DNA of 64,000 bases, taken from positions 62,001 through 126,000 of the forward strand of contig NZ_JAPLET010000021.1 of NCBI RefSeq assembly GCF_026391055.1. Direction: 5' to 3'. The notes beneath the pieces were generated by a model, which was not told the origin of the DNA, did not search any database, and saw only the letters and a program-made list of their open reading frames with translations. Below, one piece after another: positions 1 through 8,643 of the stretch. Numbering within the stretch: the first letter of the stretch is position 1; each line of letters starts with the position of its first letter. This stretch comes from Spirosoma sp. Its GTDB lineage: Bacteria > Bacteroidota > Bacteroidia > Cytophagales > Spirosomataceae. The translations under genes were made by a program, and so were the position numbers.

Positions 1-1167
1 CGCTTTTTTGGCACGATCATTGGCTAGTTTCTTGATACCCGCCAGTTCCTTCCGTTCCCGTTCCGATTGTTCGATCCGCTTCTTGAGGGCTTCCCGAACA
101 GCGGGGTTCATGTGCAGGAAATCGTCCAGGCGCTCTTTTACAAAATCCTTTACGAAAGAACTTACAGATTGTGCATTCGGCTCGGGCGACATATTCTGCG
201 AACCAAGCTTAGTTTTCGTCTGTGATTCAAAAACGGGTTCCTGCACCCGAATACTAACGGCCGCAATGATTGACGAACGAATATCTGACACCTCATAGTT
301 TTTATCGAAATGGCGTCGAACCGTTTCCACAACCGCTTCTTTAAGCGCGTTGAGATGCGTACCTCCCTGGGTGGTATACTGCCCGTTTACGAACGAATAA
401 TACTCTTCGCCGTACTGATTCCCGTGAGTCAGGGCTATTTCGAGGTCATTTCCTTTCAGGTGAATAATTGGATACCGCAGCGAATCCTCATCCTTCTTCG
501 TTTTATCACGAAGCAAGTCGAGCAGTCCATTTTGCGACAAGTATTTCTGCTTGTTGAACGAGATGGTCAGGCCAGCATTCAGGTAGCAGTAGTTCCAAAT
601 CATGTTCTCCAGAAACTGGGGGATGAAATGAAAATGCTTAAATACCGTATCATCCGGTTCAAAGCAGATGAGGGTACCGTTCCGCTCAGTCGTGACGTCT
701 TCGCCCCGCTGTTTCAGTTCGCCCCGGTCAAATTCGGCCCAAACCGTTTTACCCTCCCGGAACGACTGAACCCGGAAATAACTAGACAGTGCATTGACGG
801 CTTTTGTACCGACTCCGTTGAGGCCTACCGATTTCTGGAAAGCCCCGGAATCGTATTTACCTCCGGTGTTTATTTTAGAAACAACTTCAACAACCTTACC
901 AAGTGGAATACCCCGGCCAAAATCCCGTACCTCAACGCGATGATCCGTTACGCGTACTTCGATGACTTTACCAAAGCCCATGACGTGCTCATCGATACAG
1001 TTGTCGATGGTTTCTTTGATTAATACATAGATGCCATCATCGGCGGCTGACCCATCGCCAAGTTTACCGATATACATACCGGGCCGCAAACGGATGTGCT
1101 CTCGCCAATCCAGTGAACGGATACTATCTTCGTTGTATTGAACAGCTTGATTTAGCAATTCTGCCAT
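1..1167 (-). CDS. parE: DNA topoisomerase IV subunit B, N-terminal part (cut by window edge)
   Basis: The minus strand from the ATG at 1167 stays open for 389 codons to the window edge. The visible part is the GHKL ATPase and transducer region of a type IIA topoisomerase B subunit, which with ParC decatenates chromosomes. Visible signatures are RLRPGMYIG (residues 27-35), the Bergerat Glu/Asn pair in KETIDNCIDE (51-60), DFGRGIPLG (82-90), the ATP-lid NGVGTKAVNALSS (117-129) and QGGTHLNAL further on. The DDGIYVLIKE insertion is the form seen in Bacteroidota ParE rather than in GyrB. The toprim domain lies outside the window. It is divergent from the polysaccharide export operon, with about 250 bases between them. 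GyrB is the main alternative. Confidence 0.9.
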   Translation of the reverse strand, partial: MAELLNQAVQYNEDSIRSLDWREHIRLRPGMYIGKLGDGSAADDGIYVLIKETIDNCIDEHVMGFGKVIEVRVTDHRVEVRDFGRGIPLGKVVEVVSKINTGGKYDSGAFQKSVGLNGVGTKAVNALSSYFRVQSFREGKTVWAEFDRGELKQRGEDVTTERNGTLICFEPDDTVFKHFHFIPQFLENMIWNYCYLNAGLTISFNKQKYLSQNGLLDLLRDKTKKDEDSLRYPIIHLKGNDLEIALTHGNQYGEEYYSFVNGQYTTQGGTHLNALKEAVVETVRRHFDKNYEVSDIRSSIIAAVSIRVQEPVFESQTKTKLGSQNMSPEPNAQSVSSFVKDFVKERLDDFLHMNPAVREALKKRIEQSERERKELAGIKKLANDRAKKA

Positions 1168-1416
1168 AAGAGATTTTTTACTAATAGGCTAAAACCGACT
1201 ATGTAATTGAATAGCCATTTTAACGAAACATTGGAAAAATTATACCCTGTGTTTTGGAAACGCGAAAATTTGCCGCTCGATATGAAACTATTTATAATCC
1301 AACAAAAGTTCGCTTACTTTGTCGACTGAACTGCACTATGTACCACAAGATTCACTTTGTTCGTTAGATACAGGCTTCGTCTTCTTCGGTGCCGCGCTGT
1401 TCGACTTCTTAAAAAT

Positions 1417-4008
1417 ATGCAAAATCTAAGACTTTTCCACCTCTCGTCGAAATTTTTTTTTCATTTTTCTGCGGCATCAGTTCAAGGCCAAATTAAGGCT
1501 TTTCTAATCATTTTTACACTACTGATAGCGGGCTCTACAGCACAGGGTCAAATTGCAGTTCCCTCATCCTCAGGTTCAACAGGGCTTCCGGGCGGCACTA
1601 CCGGAATACCCGCAAACGCTATACCGAAAGGAGTTAACCCCGCTAATTTGCCAGCTAACGTCAGGCAGCAGGTCAACGGCAAAACCAGCCAGCCCCGGAC
1701 TACGACTACGGGTCGTACGTCGCCTACCTCACAAACACTTAAAGACAGAAAACAGGGTGTCAATGCGGCCAATCAGCAGGTCACCCCGGCCGATACGACT
1801 GATCCCGGCCCCGTCTCCGATGAAGAAATTATCCGGGAAGGAGCCGAGCGCGCACAACGTCGTGAACAGCAGGAAAAGCGCCAGAGAACGTTTGGTTACT
1901 CGCTCTTCAACGATCCGGCTATGGAGCGCACCTTCGAACCCAATCTAAACATAGCTACCCCCCGAAACTACGTTGTAGGCCCCGGCGATCAGCTTAACAT
2001 TCAGATGTACGGGTATTCGGAAATTGACTTTTCACAAACCGTTTCATCGGAAGGTAATGTCTATTTCGGACAGTCGACCGGTGTTGGTCCGGTTTCCGTA
2101 GCCGGCCTCACGATCGAGCAGGCCAAAGCGCGGATCATCGGGCGGCTCACTAAGCGATTTGCGGGTTTGCGCAGCTCTGCCTACGGTCCCCAGAATACAT
2201 TCCTCGAAGTATCGCTGGGCGGAACGATACGGAGTATACGTGTAACGGTAACAGGCGATGCTGTCCGGCCGGGAACGTACACGCTTTCTTCATTGGCAAC
2301 GGTTATGAATGCCATTTACCAGGCTGGTGGTCCAAATGACATTGGCTCTTATCGCCGGGTACAGCTCATCCGGAATAATAAAGTGGCGGCCACCCTCGAC
2401 TTGTATGATTACCTGCTAAGTGGTATTCAGCGCAACGACCTCCGCCTGCAGGATAACGACAATATCCGATTTACAACCTTCCTTGAGAAAGTGGAGATTA
2501 CCGGAACCGTAAAACGTGCCAACATTTTTGAGATGTTACCAGGTGAAACCCTCGACCGGCTTCTGTTCTATGCAGGTGGTTTTGCGGCTCAGGCGTACAA
2601 AAACAGGCTCAAAGTTACCCGGCTGACCGACCGTGAAGTAAAGGTAATTGACGTTACAACGCCCGAGTTTAAAACCTTTGAGATTCAGGATGGTGATCTG
2701 GTCACGGTTTCTCGTTTGCTTGAGCGTTTCGAAAACCAGATCACGATTGAAGGGGCTGTGTTTCGCCCCGGCCAGTACTCGCTCGATAAGAACCGAACGC
2801 TGAAAGAGCTGATTACCAACGCGGAGGGGCTGAAGGGCGATGCCTTTACCGGCCGTATTACAATCGTTCGCACTCGGGAAGATCTGGCTATCGAAAACCT
2901 CTCCGTTAATCTGGCTAATATCCTGGCGGGTAACGAGCCTGACGTACCGCTGCAACGCGAAGACCAGGTTATCGTGCCATCCCGATTTGATCAGGTGGAG
3001 CAGGCAACCATTTCTGTGCAGGGGGAGGTCAACGCGCCCGAAACGGATATTCCTTATATTGCCAATATGACCCTGAACGATGTACTGCTGCGTACAGGCG
3101 GTTTAAAAGAATCGGCGGCTGCGTCTATGGTTGAAGTGGTTCGTCGCAAGAAAGACGCCGATCCTCGCTCTCCAACAGCGCAGATTGCTGAAACCTTCCG
3201 GTTCAACGTTGACCGTGACTTATCGATCGGAGCGGATGCAAACAAGAATTTTATTCTGCAACCCTTTGATCAGATCATCGTTCGTCGGTCGCCCAACTAT
3301 GCCATTCAAACGTATGCGTATGTGGCCGGTGAAGTCATTATGCCGGGCTCCTATCCAATTCGGTCTAAAGACCAGAAAGTATCGGATCTTGTAACCCAGG
3401 CAGGTGGTTTAACGTCTCAGGCTTATGTAGAAGGAGCAACGCTGGTCCGCCCGGTTAAACTGAGCGCTGACGAGCTAAAACGAAAGCAAAAGGCAATTGA
3501 AGAAGTTGCTGACAATACAACCAAAACGATTGTGGAAACGGAAGTCGTTACGCCGAACGTTGCCGAAGCGATTGGTATTAATTTGAAGAAGATTCTGGCA
3601 AAACCCGGCTCATCGGAAGACATTCTGCTACAGGAAGGCGATACATTACGTATTCCGAAATTGCTCGAAACAGTGCGGATTCAGGGGGAAGTACAATTGC
3701 CGAATACAGTAAAATTCCGGGAAGGTGAAACGTTTCAGGACTACATTTCACAAACGGGTGGCTTTACGTCGAAATCACAGCGTCGCCGGGCATTTATTAT
3801 CTATGCCAACGGCTCGGTCGATCGGACCCGGAAATTCATGTTCTTCAATGTGTATCCGCGTGTTGAGCCAGGCTCTGAGATTGTAATCCCCAAACGGGCG
3901 ACTTCGCCACTCACGGCACAGCAGATTCTGAGTTCGACGGTTGGTATTGCCGGCTCGTTATTAACACTTGTTACAACCCTGATTTTACTCACCCGGGTTA
4001 GCAACTAA
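1417..4008 (+). CDS. Outer-membrane polysaccharide export protein with multiple SLBB domains (Wza/OPX type)
   Basis: This is the outer-membrane channel component for capsule or exopolysaccharide export. An earlier in-frame TTG at 1357 would add a basic 20-residue leader, but ATG 1417 is preferred because it puts the hydrophobic stretch FLIIFTLLIAG in signal-peptide position, followed by STAQGQ. A low-complexity Pro/Thr/Gln linker runs to about residue 165. A Poly_export domain opens with YVVGPGDQL near residue 185. About six SLBB-like repeats follow, each with a G-x-V-x-x-P-G/N-x-Y core and ending in GG (for example TGDAVRPGTY, EGAVFRPGQY, AGEVIMPGSY). The C-terminus has one hydrophobic helix (about 835-860) with a short tail. 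At about 863 residues it is far longer than E. coli Wza (about 380), as in other Bacteroidota versions. It is the first gene of the export operon, 17 bases before the Wzz-like gene. Confidence 0.9.
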   Translation: MQNLRLFHLSSKFFFHFSAASVQGQIKAFLIIFTLLIAGSTAQGQIAVPSSSGSTGLPGGTTGIPANAIPKGVNPANLPANVRQQVNGKTSQPRTTTTGRTSPTSQTLKDRKQGVNAANQQVTPADTTDPGPVSDEEIIREGAERAQRREQQEKRQRTFGYSLFNDPAMERTFEPNLNIATPRNYVVGPGDQLNIQMYGYSEIDFSQTVSSEGNVYFGQSTGVGPVSVAGLTIEQAKARIIGRLTKRFAGLRSSAYGPQNTFLEVSLGGTIRSIRVTVTGDAVRPGTYTLSSLATVMNAIYQAGGPNDIGSYRRVQLIRNNKVAATLDLYDYLLSGIQRNDLRLQDNDNIRFTTFLEKVEITGTVKRANIFEMLPGETLDRLLFYAGGFAAQAYKNRLKVTRLTDREVKVIDVTTPEFKTFEIQDGDLVTVSRLLERFENQITIEGAVFRPGQYSLDKNRTLKELITNAEGLKGDAFTGRITIVRTREDLAIENLSVNLANILAGNEPDVPLQREDQVIVPSRFDQVEQATISVQGEVNAPETDIPYIANMTLNDVLLRTGGLKESAAASMVEVVRRKKDADPRSPTAQIAETFRFNVDRDLSIGADANKNFILQPFDQIIVRRSPNYAIQTYAYVAGEVIMPGSYPIRSKDQKVSDLVTQAGGLTSQAYVEGATLVRPVKLSADELKRKQKAIEEVADNTTKTIVETEVVTPNVAEAIGINLKKILAKPGSSEDILLQEGDTLRIPKLLETVRIQGEVQLPNTVKFREGETFQDYISQTGGFTSKSQRRRAFIIYANGSVDRTRKFMFFNVYPRVEPGSEIVIPKRATSPLTAQQILSSTVGIAGSLLTLVTTLILLTRVSN

Positions 4009-4025
4009 AAAGGAATTTTCAGTAT

Positions 4026-5147
4026 ATGGCTTCTACAAACTTATCTGATACAAACAATCCGAACCATCTGGCAGCGGCTCGGCCGTTACCACCTGATCAG
4101 ATTTCCCCCAAATCGGTGGTGTTAAGCGTTTTTCAGTTGAAGCATGTATTCATGCGCAACTGGAAGGTACTTCTGCTTCTGGTATGTCTGGGTGGCGCTA
4201 TTGGGTTCATTTATGACTTATTTCATAAGACAAAGGTTACCTATACCGGCACCATCATGTTTAACCTGGGCGGCAGTTCGTCGGGAGGTGGATTCGGTGG
4301 TGAATTGGGCCAGTTAGCGGGCGCGTTTGGCCTAAGCTCAGGTGCTCCCGATGCCAACATATTTGTTGGCGACAACTTCCTGATTTATGCCAAATCAAGA
4401 CCCGTTGTCGAAAAGACGTTGATGCAGACCGATACTATCAACGGGAAAGACACCCTGCTTGTCAATTACTACATTCGCCATAGTGGTATTCGCGACCAGG
4501 AATGGGAAGACAACGATTCATTGCGGGCCTTTTATTTCAAGAGGGCCAAATTACCTAATGAATACACCAAGACGGAGCAACTGGTAATGTCGGACATTTA
4601 CGCCCGAATTGAAGGTGAAATGGCCGTTAAGCAACCGGAACGGAAATCGTCGTTTATGGAGCTTAGCTGTTTTATGGAAAATGAGCAGTTGGCGGCCACC
4701 TTTCTGACCAATCACCTTAAGACTATTGAGCAGGATTACCAGAAAAAGCAGACGAAAAAAACCCGCGAAATGTATGACCTGCTCATAGACAGAGTGGACT
4801 CCCTTCAGTCACGTTTGACGGGTACAGAAAATAAGCTGGCCCAGTACATGGACCAAAACCAGCAGGTGGTTGTTGCACAGGGCCGTATGACGGAAAATAA
4901 GCTGACACGAAATTCCGGCTTTCTCACTACCCTGTATTATCAGGCACTCCAGCAGGCCGACAACATGCGCTTATCCCTGATTCGGGAAACGCCGTTGTTT
5001 ACCATCATTAAACCCGTTTATTATCCACTCCACATAGACACGATTGCAACGGCTGGCCTACAGATTGGCATAATCGTTGGCCTGGTGCTGTCTATCCTGG
5101 TTATTTTTCTGCGAGAAACGTACCGCTCCGTAATGCGGGAAGCTTAG
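4026..5147 (+). CDS. Polysaccharide co-polymerase / chain-length determinant (Wzz/GumC family)
   Basis: An inner-membrane protein of 373 residues with the two-helix PCP layout: one transmembrane segment at about 47-65, a long periplasmic region, and a second near 342-361 with a basic cytoplasmic tail. The periplasmic part has a Gly/Ser-rich stretch (GGSSSGGGFGGELG, about 80-95) and a coiled-coil-rich portion (about 235-290) before the second helix, as in Wzz proteins. No Walker motifs follow, so there is no fused tyrosine kinase. Proteins of this family set glycan chain length and connect the inner-membrane machinery to the outer-membrane export channel. The tight spacing after the SLBB protein supports a joint role. 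Confidence 0.87.
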   Translation: MASTNLSDTNNPNHLAAARPLPPDQISPKSVVLSVFQLKHVFMRNWKVLLLLVCLGGAIGFIYDLFHKTKVTYTGTIMFNLGGSSSGGGFGGELGQLAGAFGLSSGAPDANIFVGDNFLIYAKSRPVVEKTLMQTDTINGKDTLLVNYYIRHSGIRDQEWEDNDSLRAFYFKRAKLPNEYTKTEQLVMSDIYARIEGEMAVKQPERKSSFMELSCFMENEQLAATFLTNHLKTIEQDYQKKQTKKTREMYDLLIDRVDSLQSRLTGTENKLAQYMDQNQQVVVAQGRMTENKLTRNSGFLTTLYYQALQQADNMRLSLIRETPLFTIIKPVYYPLHIDTIATAGLQIGIIVGLVLSILVIFLRETYRSVMREA

Positions 5148-5178
5148 TAATGACATCTTTTTTTATTGCCCTAATACA

Positions 5179-6018
5179 TTGAAAACGCACGAAGTTATCA
5201 TCCAGCCTGGCCGGTCAGAACGGCACTATTGGCGCGACCTGTGGCGTAACCGCGAGTTGATGTATATTTTATCCATGCGGGATGTTTCCGTGCGGTATAA
5301 GCAGACAGCTCTGGGTACAGCCTGGGGGCTGATACGTCCATTGACGACCATGCTCATCATGGTATTTGTGTTCAGTAAAATAGCCAAACTACCCGCCGAC
5401 CCTGGGGTTCCTTACCCGCTTATGGTACTGGGCGGAATAACCGTCTGGACATTTTTCGCAACGGCTTTTACGCAGATCAGCAATAGCGTGACCATGAATT
5501 CAAACCTGGTCACGAAAGTTTATTTTCCACGCCTGATCATGCCCATTAGTTCGGTGGCGGTTAGTTTTATTGACTTTCTCGTATCGCTGGGGTTGTTCAT
5601 TGTCCTTGCCATGTGGTACCGGTTTATTCCCGACTGGCATTTGCTCATGCTGCCAGCATTTATTGTACTGGCTTTACTGGCTTCTTTTGCATTCGGATTA
5701 TTTTTTGCGGCTGTTAATGTACGTTTTCGTGACATAGGCCAGCTTATTCCGTTTATAGTACAGGTAGGTTTTTATATTTGCCCAATAGCCTACAGCAGTC
5801 GGCTAGTAGCGGATAAACAAGACGAATGGTGGACGCCTTTTTACTGGATGAATCCTATGGTTGGTATAATTGACGGGTTCCGCTGGTCGTTACTGGGTGA
5901 AAAGGCATACTTTAACCCGCAAAGTCTGCTTATATCCATTAGCATTGTGGGCGTTTGTTTGGCCTTGTCACTTTACTTCTACCGGAAACGCGAGAACACA
6001 TTTGTGGATGATATTTAA
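5179..6018 (+). CDS. ABC-2 type polysaccharide/LPS exporter, permease subunit (Wzm-like)
   Basis: Membrane subunit of a polysaccharide ABC exporter, 279 residues with six predicted membrane segments. The N-terminal cytoplasmic part (IIQPGRSERHYWRDLWRNRE, then MRDVSVRYKQTALGTAWGLI) is the typical amphipathic lead-in of ABC-2 permeases exporting O-antigen or capsule. The start is TTG at 5179. The next ATG would remove about 29 residues of this conserved lead-in, so TTG is kept. Its ATPase partner begins 77 bases downstream, after a repeat-rich spacer. With the ATPase it would move lipid-linked polymer across the inner membrane. Confidence 0.92.
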   Translation: MKTHEVIIQPGRSERHYWRDLWRNRELMYILSMRDVSVRYKQTALGTAWGLIRPLTTMLIMVFVFSKIAKLPADPGVPYPLMVLGGITVWTFFATAFTQISNSVTMNSNLVTKVYFPRLIMPISSVAVSFIDFLVSLGLFIVLAMWYRFIPDWHLLMLPAFIVLALLASFAFGLFFAAVNVRFRDIGQLIPFIVQVGFYICPIAYSSRLVADKQDEWWTPFYWMNPMVGIIDGFRWSLLGEKAYFNPQSLLISISIVGVCLALSLYFYRKRENTFVDDI

Positions 6019-6022
6019 AGAA

Positions 6023-6092
6023 TTACAATTTATTATTTATGACGCGTGGATGGCCCAGGCGGCCGTAAACTGTAGATCGTAAATCGTAAATC
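6023..6092 (+). repeat. Intercistronic imperfect inverted repeat with heptamer tandem units
   Basis: The spacer between the permease stop and the ATPase start is nearly filled by an imperfect inverted repeat. The left arm (6023-6044, TTACAATTTATTATTTATGA then CG) can pair with the right arm (about 6065-6089). The right arm contains two exact tandem copies of ATCGTAA (6076-6082 and 6083-6089) followed by ATC. There is no T-run, so it does not look like a simple terminator. Confidence 0.5.
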
Positions 6093-6095
6093 AAT

Positions 6096-7355
6096 ATGTC
6101 TGTTATTACTGTCGAAAATATAAGCAAGCAATACATCATTGACCACAAAAAGGGCAAAGGTGCCAATACGCTGCGTGATGTGATTTCGGAAAACGTCCGG
6201 TCTCTTTTTGGAAATAAAAAAGAAAAGGATGTGGTCACGCACGAAGAGTTCTGGGCACTTCGCGATGTAAACTTTTCGATCGAACAGGGCGACCGCGTGG
6301 GTATTGTTGGTCATAACGGGGCCGGAAAATCAACCATGCTCAAAATTCTGAGCAAGATTATCGAACCCACCACCGGCACTGTCCGCATCAAAGGCCGGGT
6401 AGCCAGCCTGCTCGAAGTAGGAACGGGGTTCCACCCTGAACTGACCGGCCGGGAAAACATTTACCTGAACGGTTCATTACTGGGTATGACGCGCAGCGAA
6501 ATCAGGAAGCAGTTCGATGAAATCGTGGCGTTTGCGGGTGTCGAAAAATTCCTCGATACGCCCGTCAAACGCTATTCATCAGGCATGTACGTTCGATTGG
6601 GATTTGCTATCTCGGCACACCTCGACCCCGAAATCATGATTGTTGATGAGGTGCTGGCGGTAGGTGATGCCGAGTTTCAGAAAAAAAGCCTCGGTAAAAT
6701 GCGGGATAACTCGGCCAGCGGCCGAACCATCATTTTCGTTAGCCATAACCTTACGGCCGTTCAGGCGCTGTGTAACAAGACCCTTTACTTCGAAAAAGGG
6801 CAGCTTATCGAACAGGGTGAGACCAACCAGGTTATTGCGTCATATCTGAGCAAGGTGTCGAAAACAAGGCTCCTGCGCCAGTGGGAAACGCCCGAAGAGG
6901 CTCCCGGCAATGACCTCGTTCGCGTGCGCCGGATTGAACTCGTTCCAGAATACCTTGACGATCTGACCCATATCGATGTCAGAACGTCGATGAAATTCAG
7001 GTTTGAGTTTTGGAACCTGATGGATCATGCGAACCTCAACCTGAGTCTGCATCTGAATTCGATGACCGGTGAGTGTATCTTTAACATTGGTACACAATCA
7101 AAACCCTTTGGCAAAGGATTGATTGCCGGAGAGTGTACCATTCCGGGATTTTTCCTGAACGACGGATCGTACACAATCTCCATGATGATTGTTAAGGATA
7201 CAGTTACCCCCCTATTCGTAATGGAAGAAGGCATTACCTTTGATGTGGAAGATTATCGGGAGGGAATTGCCTGGTATGGAAAGTGGCCGGGTTACGTTCG
7301 CCCGCAAATACCCTTTCATACAATAATGCTGGAACCAGTCACCAGTGAACAATAA
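6096..7355 (+). CDS. Polysaccharide ABC exporter ATP-binding subunit with C-terminal Wzt-type domain
   Basis: ATPase subunit, 419 residues. Residues 1-245 are an ABC cassette with Walker A GHNGAGKST (72-80), the signature YSSGMYVRLGFA (160-171), Walker B EIMIVDEVLAVGD (179-191) and a switch His in IIFVSHN. Residues about 260-419 form an extra beta-rich domain like the Wzt C-terminal domain, which in O8/O9a systems binds the modified non-reducing end of the finished glycan before export. That domain suggests the polymer carries a terminal modification recognised by the exporter, which is an inference. It pairs with the permease just upstream. Confidence 0.93.
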   Translation: MSVITVENISKQYIIDHKKGKGANTLRDVISENVRSLFGNKKEKDVVTHEEFWALRDVNFSIEQGDRVGIVGHNGAGKSTMLKILSKIIEPTTGTVRIKGRVASLLEVGTGFHPELTGRENIYLNGSLLGMTRSEIRKQFDEIVAFAGVEKFLDTPVKRYSSGMYVRLGFAISAHLDPEIMIVDEVLAVGDAEFQKKSLGKMRDNSASGRTIIFVSHNLTAVQALCNKTLYFEKGQLIEQGETNQVIASYLSKVSKTRLLRQWETPEEAPGNDLVRVRRIELVPEYLDDLTHIDVRTSMKFRFEFWNLMDHANLNLSLHLNSMTGECIFNIGTQSKPFGKGLIAGECTIPGFFLNDGSYTISMMIVKDTVTPLFVMEEGITFDVEDYREGIAWYGKWPGYVRPQIPFHTIMLEPVTSEQ

Positions 7356-7419
7356 CTTGCAGGCAGTTTTGCCGTTACAGTTAGTACTATCGGCATTCAC
7401 TACCTATTTATTGTTGACT
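7344..7419 (+). repeat. Intercistronic inverted repeat after the exporter ATPase gene
   Basis: AGTGAACAATAA (7344-7355, including the stop codon) matches the reverse complement of TTATTGTTGACT (7408-7419) at 11 of 12 positions. The pair brackets most of the spacer to the next gene. No T-run follows, so any role in attenuation or RNA stability is speculative. Confidence 0.35.
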
Positions 7420-7438
7420 CTTATCTTTTAGTTGCTTA

Positions 7439-8548
7439 ATGATTAATGTCACGAAATCTTATCTGCCAGAACTCGACGAGTATACTGCCTACTTGAAAGG
7501 TATCTGGGAGCGTGTTCATTTGACGAACGATGGGCCACTTCTGCGCAGGCTGGAAGATGAGCTGAAAGAGTTTCTGGATGTAAAATACCTGAAATTCTGC
7601 ACCAACGGCACTATTGTGCTTCAGATGGCTCTCAAAGCACTGGACATAAAGAAAGAAGTCATCACAACGCCTTTTTCCTACGTGGCTACGACGAACGCGC
7701 TGCTCTGGGAAGGCTGCACACCTGTATTCGCCGACATCAGCCCGGATGATTATAATATCGATCCGGAGAAAATCGAACCGTTGATTACGGCCGATACGCA
7801 GGCAATTATGGCCACGCATGTGTATGGCAATGCGTGTAAGATCGAACAGATTCAGGCCATCGCCGATAAGTATAATTTAAAAGTTATTTACGACGCAGCT
7901 CATACATTCGGGGCAAGTTATAACGGCAAGTCTATCTTGAGTTACGGCGACCTGAGCACCTGTAGCTTCCACGCTACCAAGGTATTCCATACTGTTGAAG
8001 GAGGTTGTATCGTAACCAACGATGCCGATATGGCCCAGAAGCTGCACTACATGCGGTCGTTCGGGCATCAGAATGATAACTACTACGGTGTTGGCATCAA
8101 CGCCAAAAACTCGGAGTTACATGCCGCCATGGGTTTGTGCGTGCTGCCAAAAGTACCCGAGTTGATTGCTGCCCGTAAAGAACGATTCGGGTATTACGAC
8201 AGTCAGCTGGACTTCAGTAAAATAACCCGACCCACCCTGACGCCCGGTGTCGATTATAACTACGCCTATTATCCGGTAATTTTTGATTCTGAAGAGACGC
8301 TGTTACGGGTAACTGATGCCCTTAAGGCAGAGGATGTTATGCCGCGCCGGTATTTCTATCCTTCGCTCAACACCTTACCTTTTACCTTTAGGCCGGGTAC
8401 GACAACTGCGCAACCCTGTCCGGTTTCGGAAGATGTATCCTTACGGGTGCTTTGCCTGCCCCTCTACCCTGACCTGGCCGAAGCAGATGTTGACCGCATT
8501 GTTGCGACTGTCAATCTGGCCGTCGGTATCGTACCCGAAAGCGTATAA
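7439..8548 (+). CDS. PLP-dependent sugar aminotransferase (DegT/DnrJ/EryC1/StrS family, VioA-like)
   Basis: A cytoplasmic aminotransferase of 369 residues. The Schiff-base Lys is K181 in SFHATKVFHTVEGG. The PLP-binding Asp is D152 in VIYDAAHTFG, and FCTNGTIVLQMAL (53-65) is the phosphate-binding turn. The N-terminal LTNDGPLLRRLE and the segment TTPFSYVATTNALLWEG resemble VioA, which makes dTDP-4-amino-4,6-dideoxyglucose. The exact substrate is inferred from remembered similarity. An acyltransferase (11580) and a formyltransferase (25394) in the same locus could acylate the amino group it installs. No NDP-sugar 4,6-dehydratase is in the window, so the keto-sugar must be made elsewhere. Confidence 0.88.
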   Translation: MINVTKSYLPELDEYTAYLKGIWERVHLTNDGPLLRRLEDELKEFLDVKYLKFCTNGTIVLQMALKALDIKKEVITTPFSYVATTNALLWEGCTPVFADISPDDYNIDPEKIEPLITADTQAIMATHVYGNACKIEQIQAIADKYNLKVIYDAAHTFGASYNGKSILSYGDLSTCSFHATKVFHTVEGGCIVTNDADMAQKLHYMRSFGHQNDNYYGVGINAKNSELHAAMGLCVLPKVPELIAARKERFGYYDSQLDFSKITRPTLTPGVDYNYAYYPVIFDSEETLLRVTDALKAEDVMPRRYFYPSLNTLPFTFRPGTTTAQPCPVSEDVSLRVLCLPLYPDLAEADVDRIVATVNLAVGIVPESV

Positions 8549-8560
8549 CAGAGCCCCAAA

Positions 8561-8614
8561 CTGGCCAGTAGACTGACTTACATCGATCAAGTCGGTTTAT
8601 GAGGCCTTTTTTTT
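8561..8614 (+). terminator. Possible terminator or attenuator hairpin
   Basis: Between the aminotransferase and the membrane glycosyltransferase, ACTGACTT (8572-8579) can pair with AAGTCGGT (8589-8596, one mismatch), and CTGGCC (8561) partly with AGGCCT (8602). A run of eight T (8607-8614) follows. Because the next gene starts 30 bases later on the same strand, partial read-through is likely. Confidence 0.45.
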
Positions 8615-8643
8615 AGGTGCATCTGTCCGAGAACTATCCTTCT

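Noticed and set aside
310..1023. 237-codon plus-strand open frame
   Set aside because: It is antisense to the clearly conserved ParE frame on the minus strand and has no recognisable motifs.
1357..1416. TTG start for the SLBB export protein
   Set aside because: It adds an Arg-rich leader that does not look like a signal peptide; ATG 1417 gives a better one.
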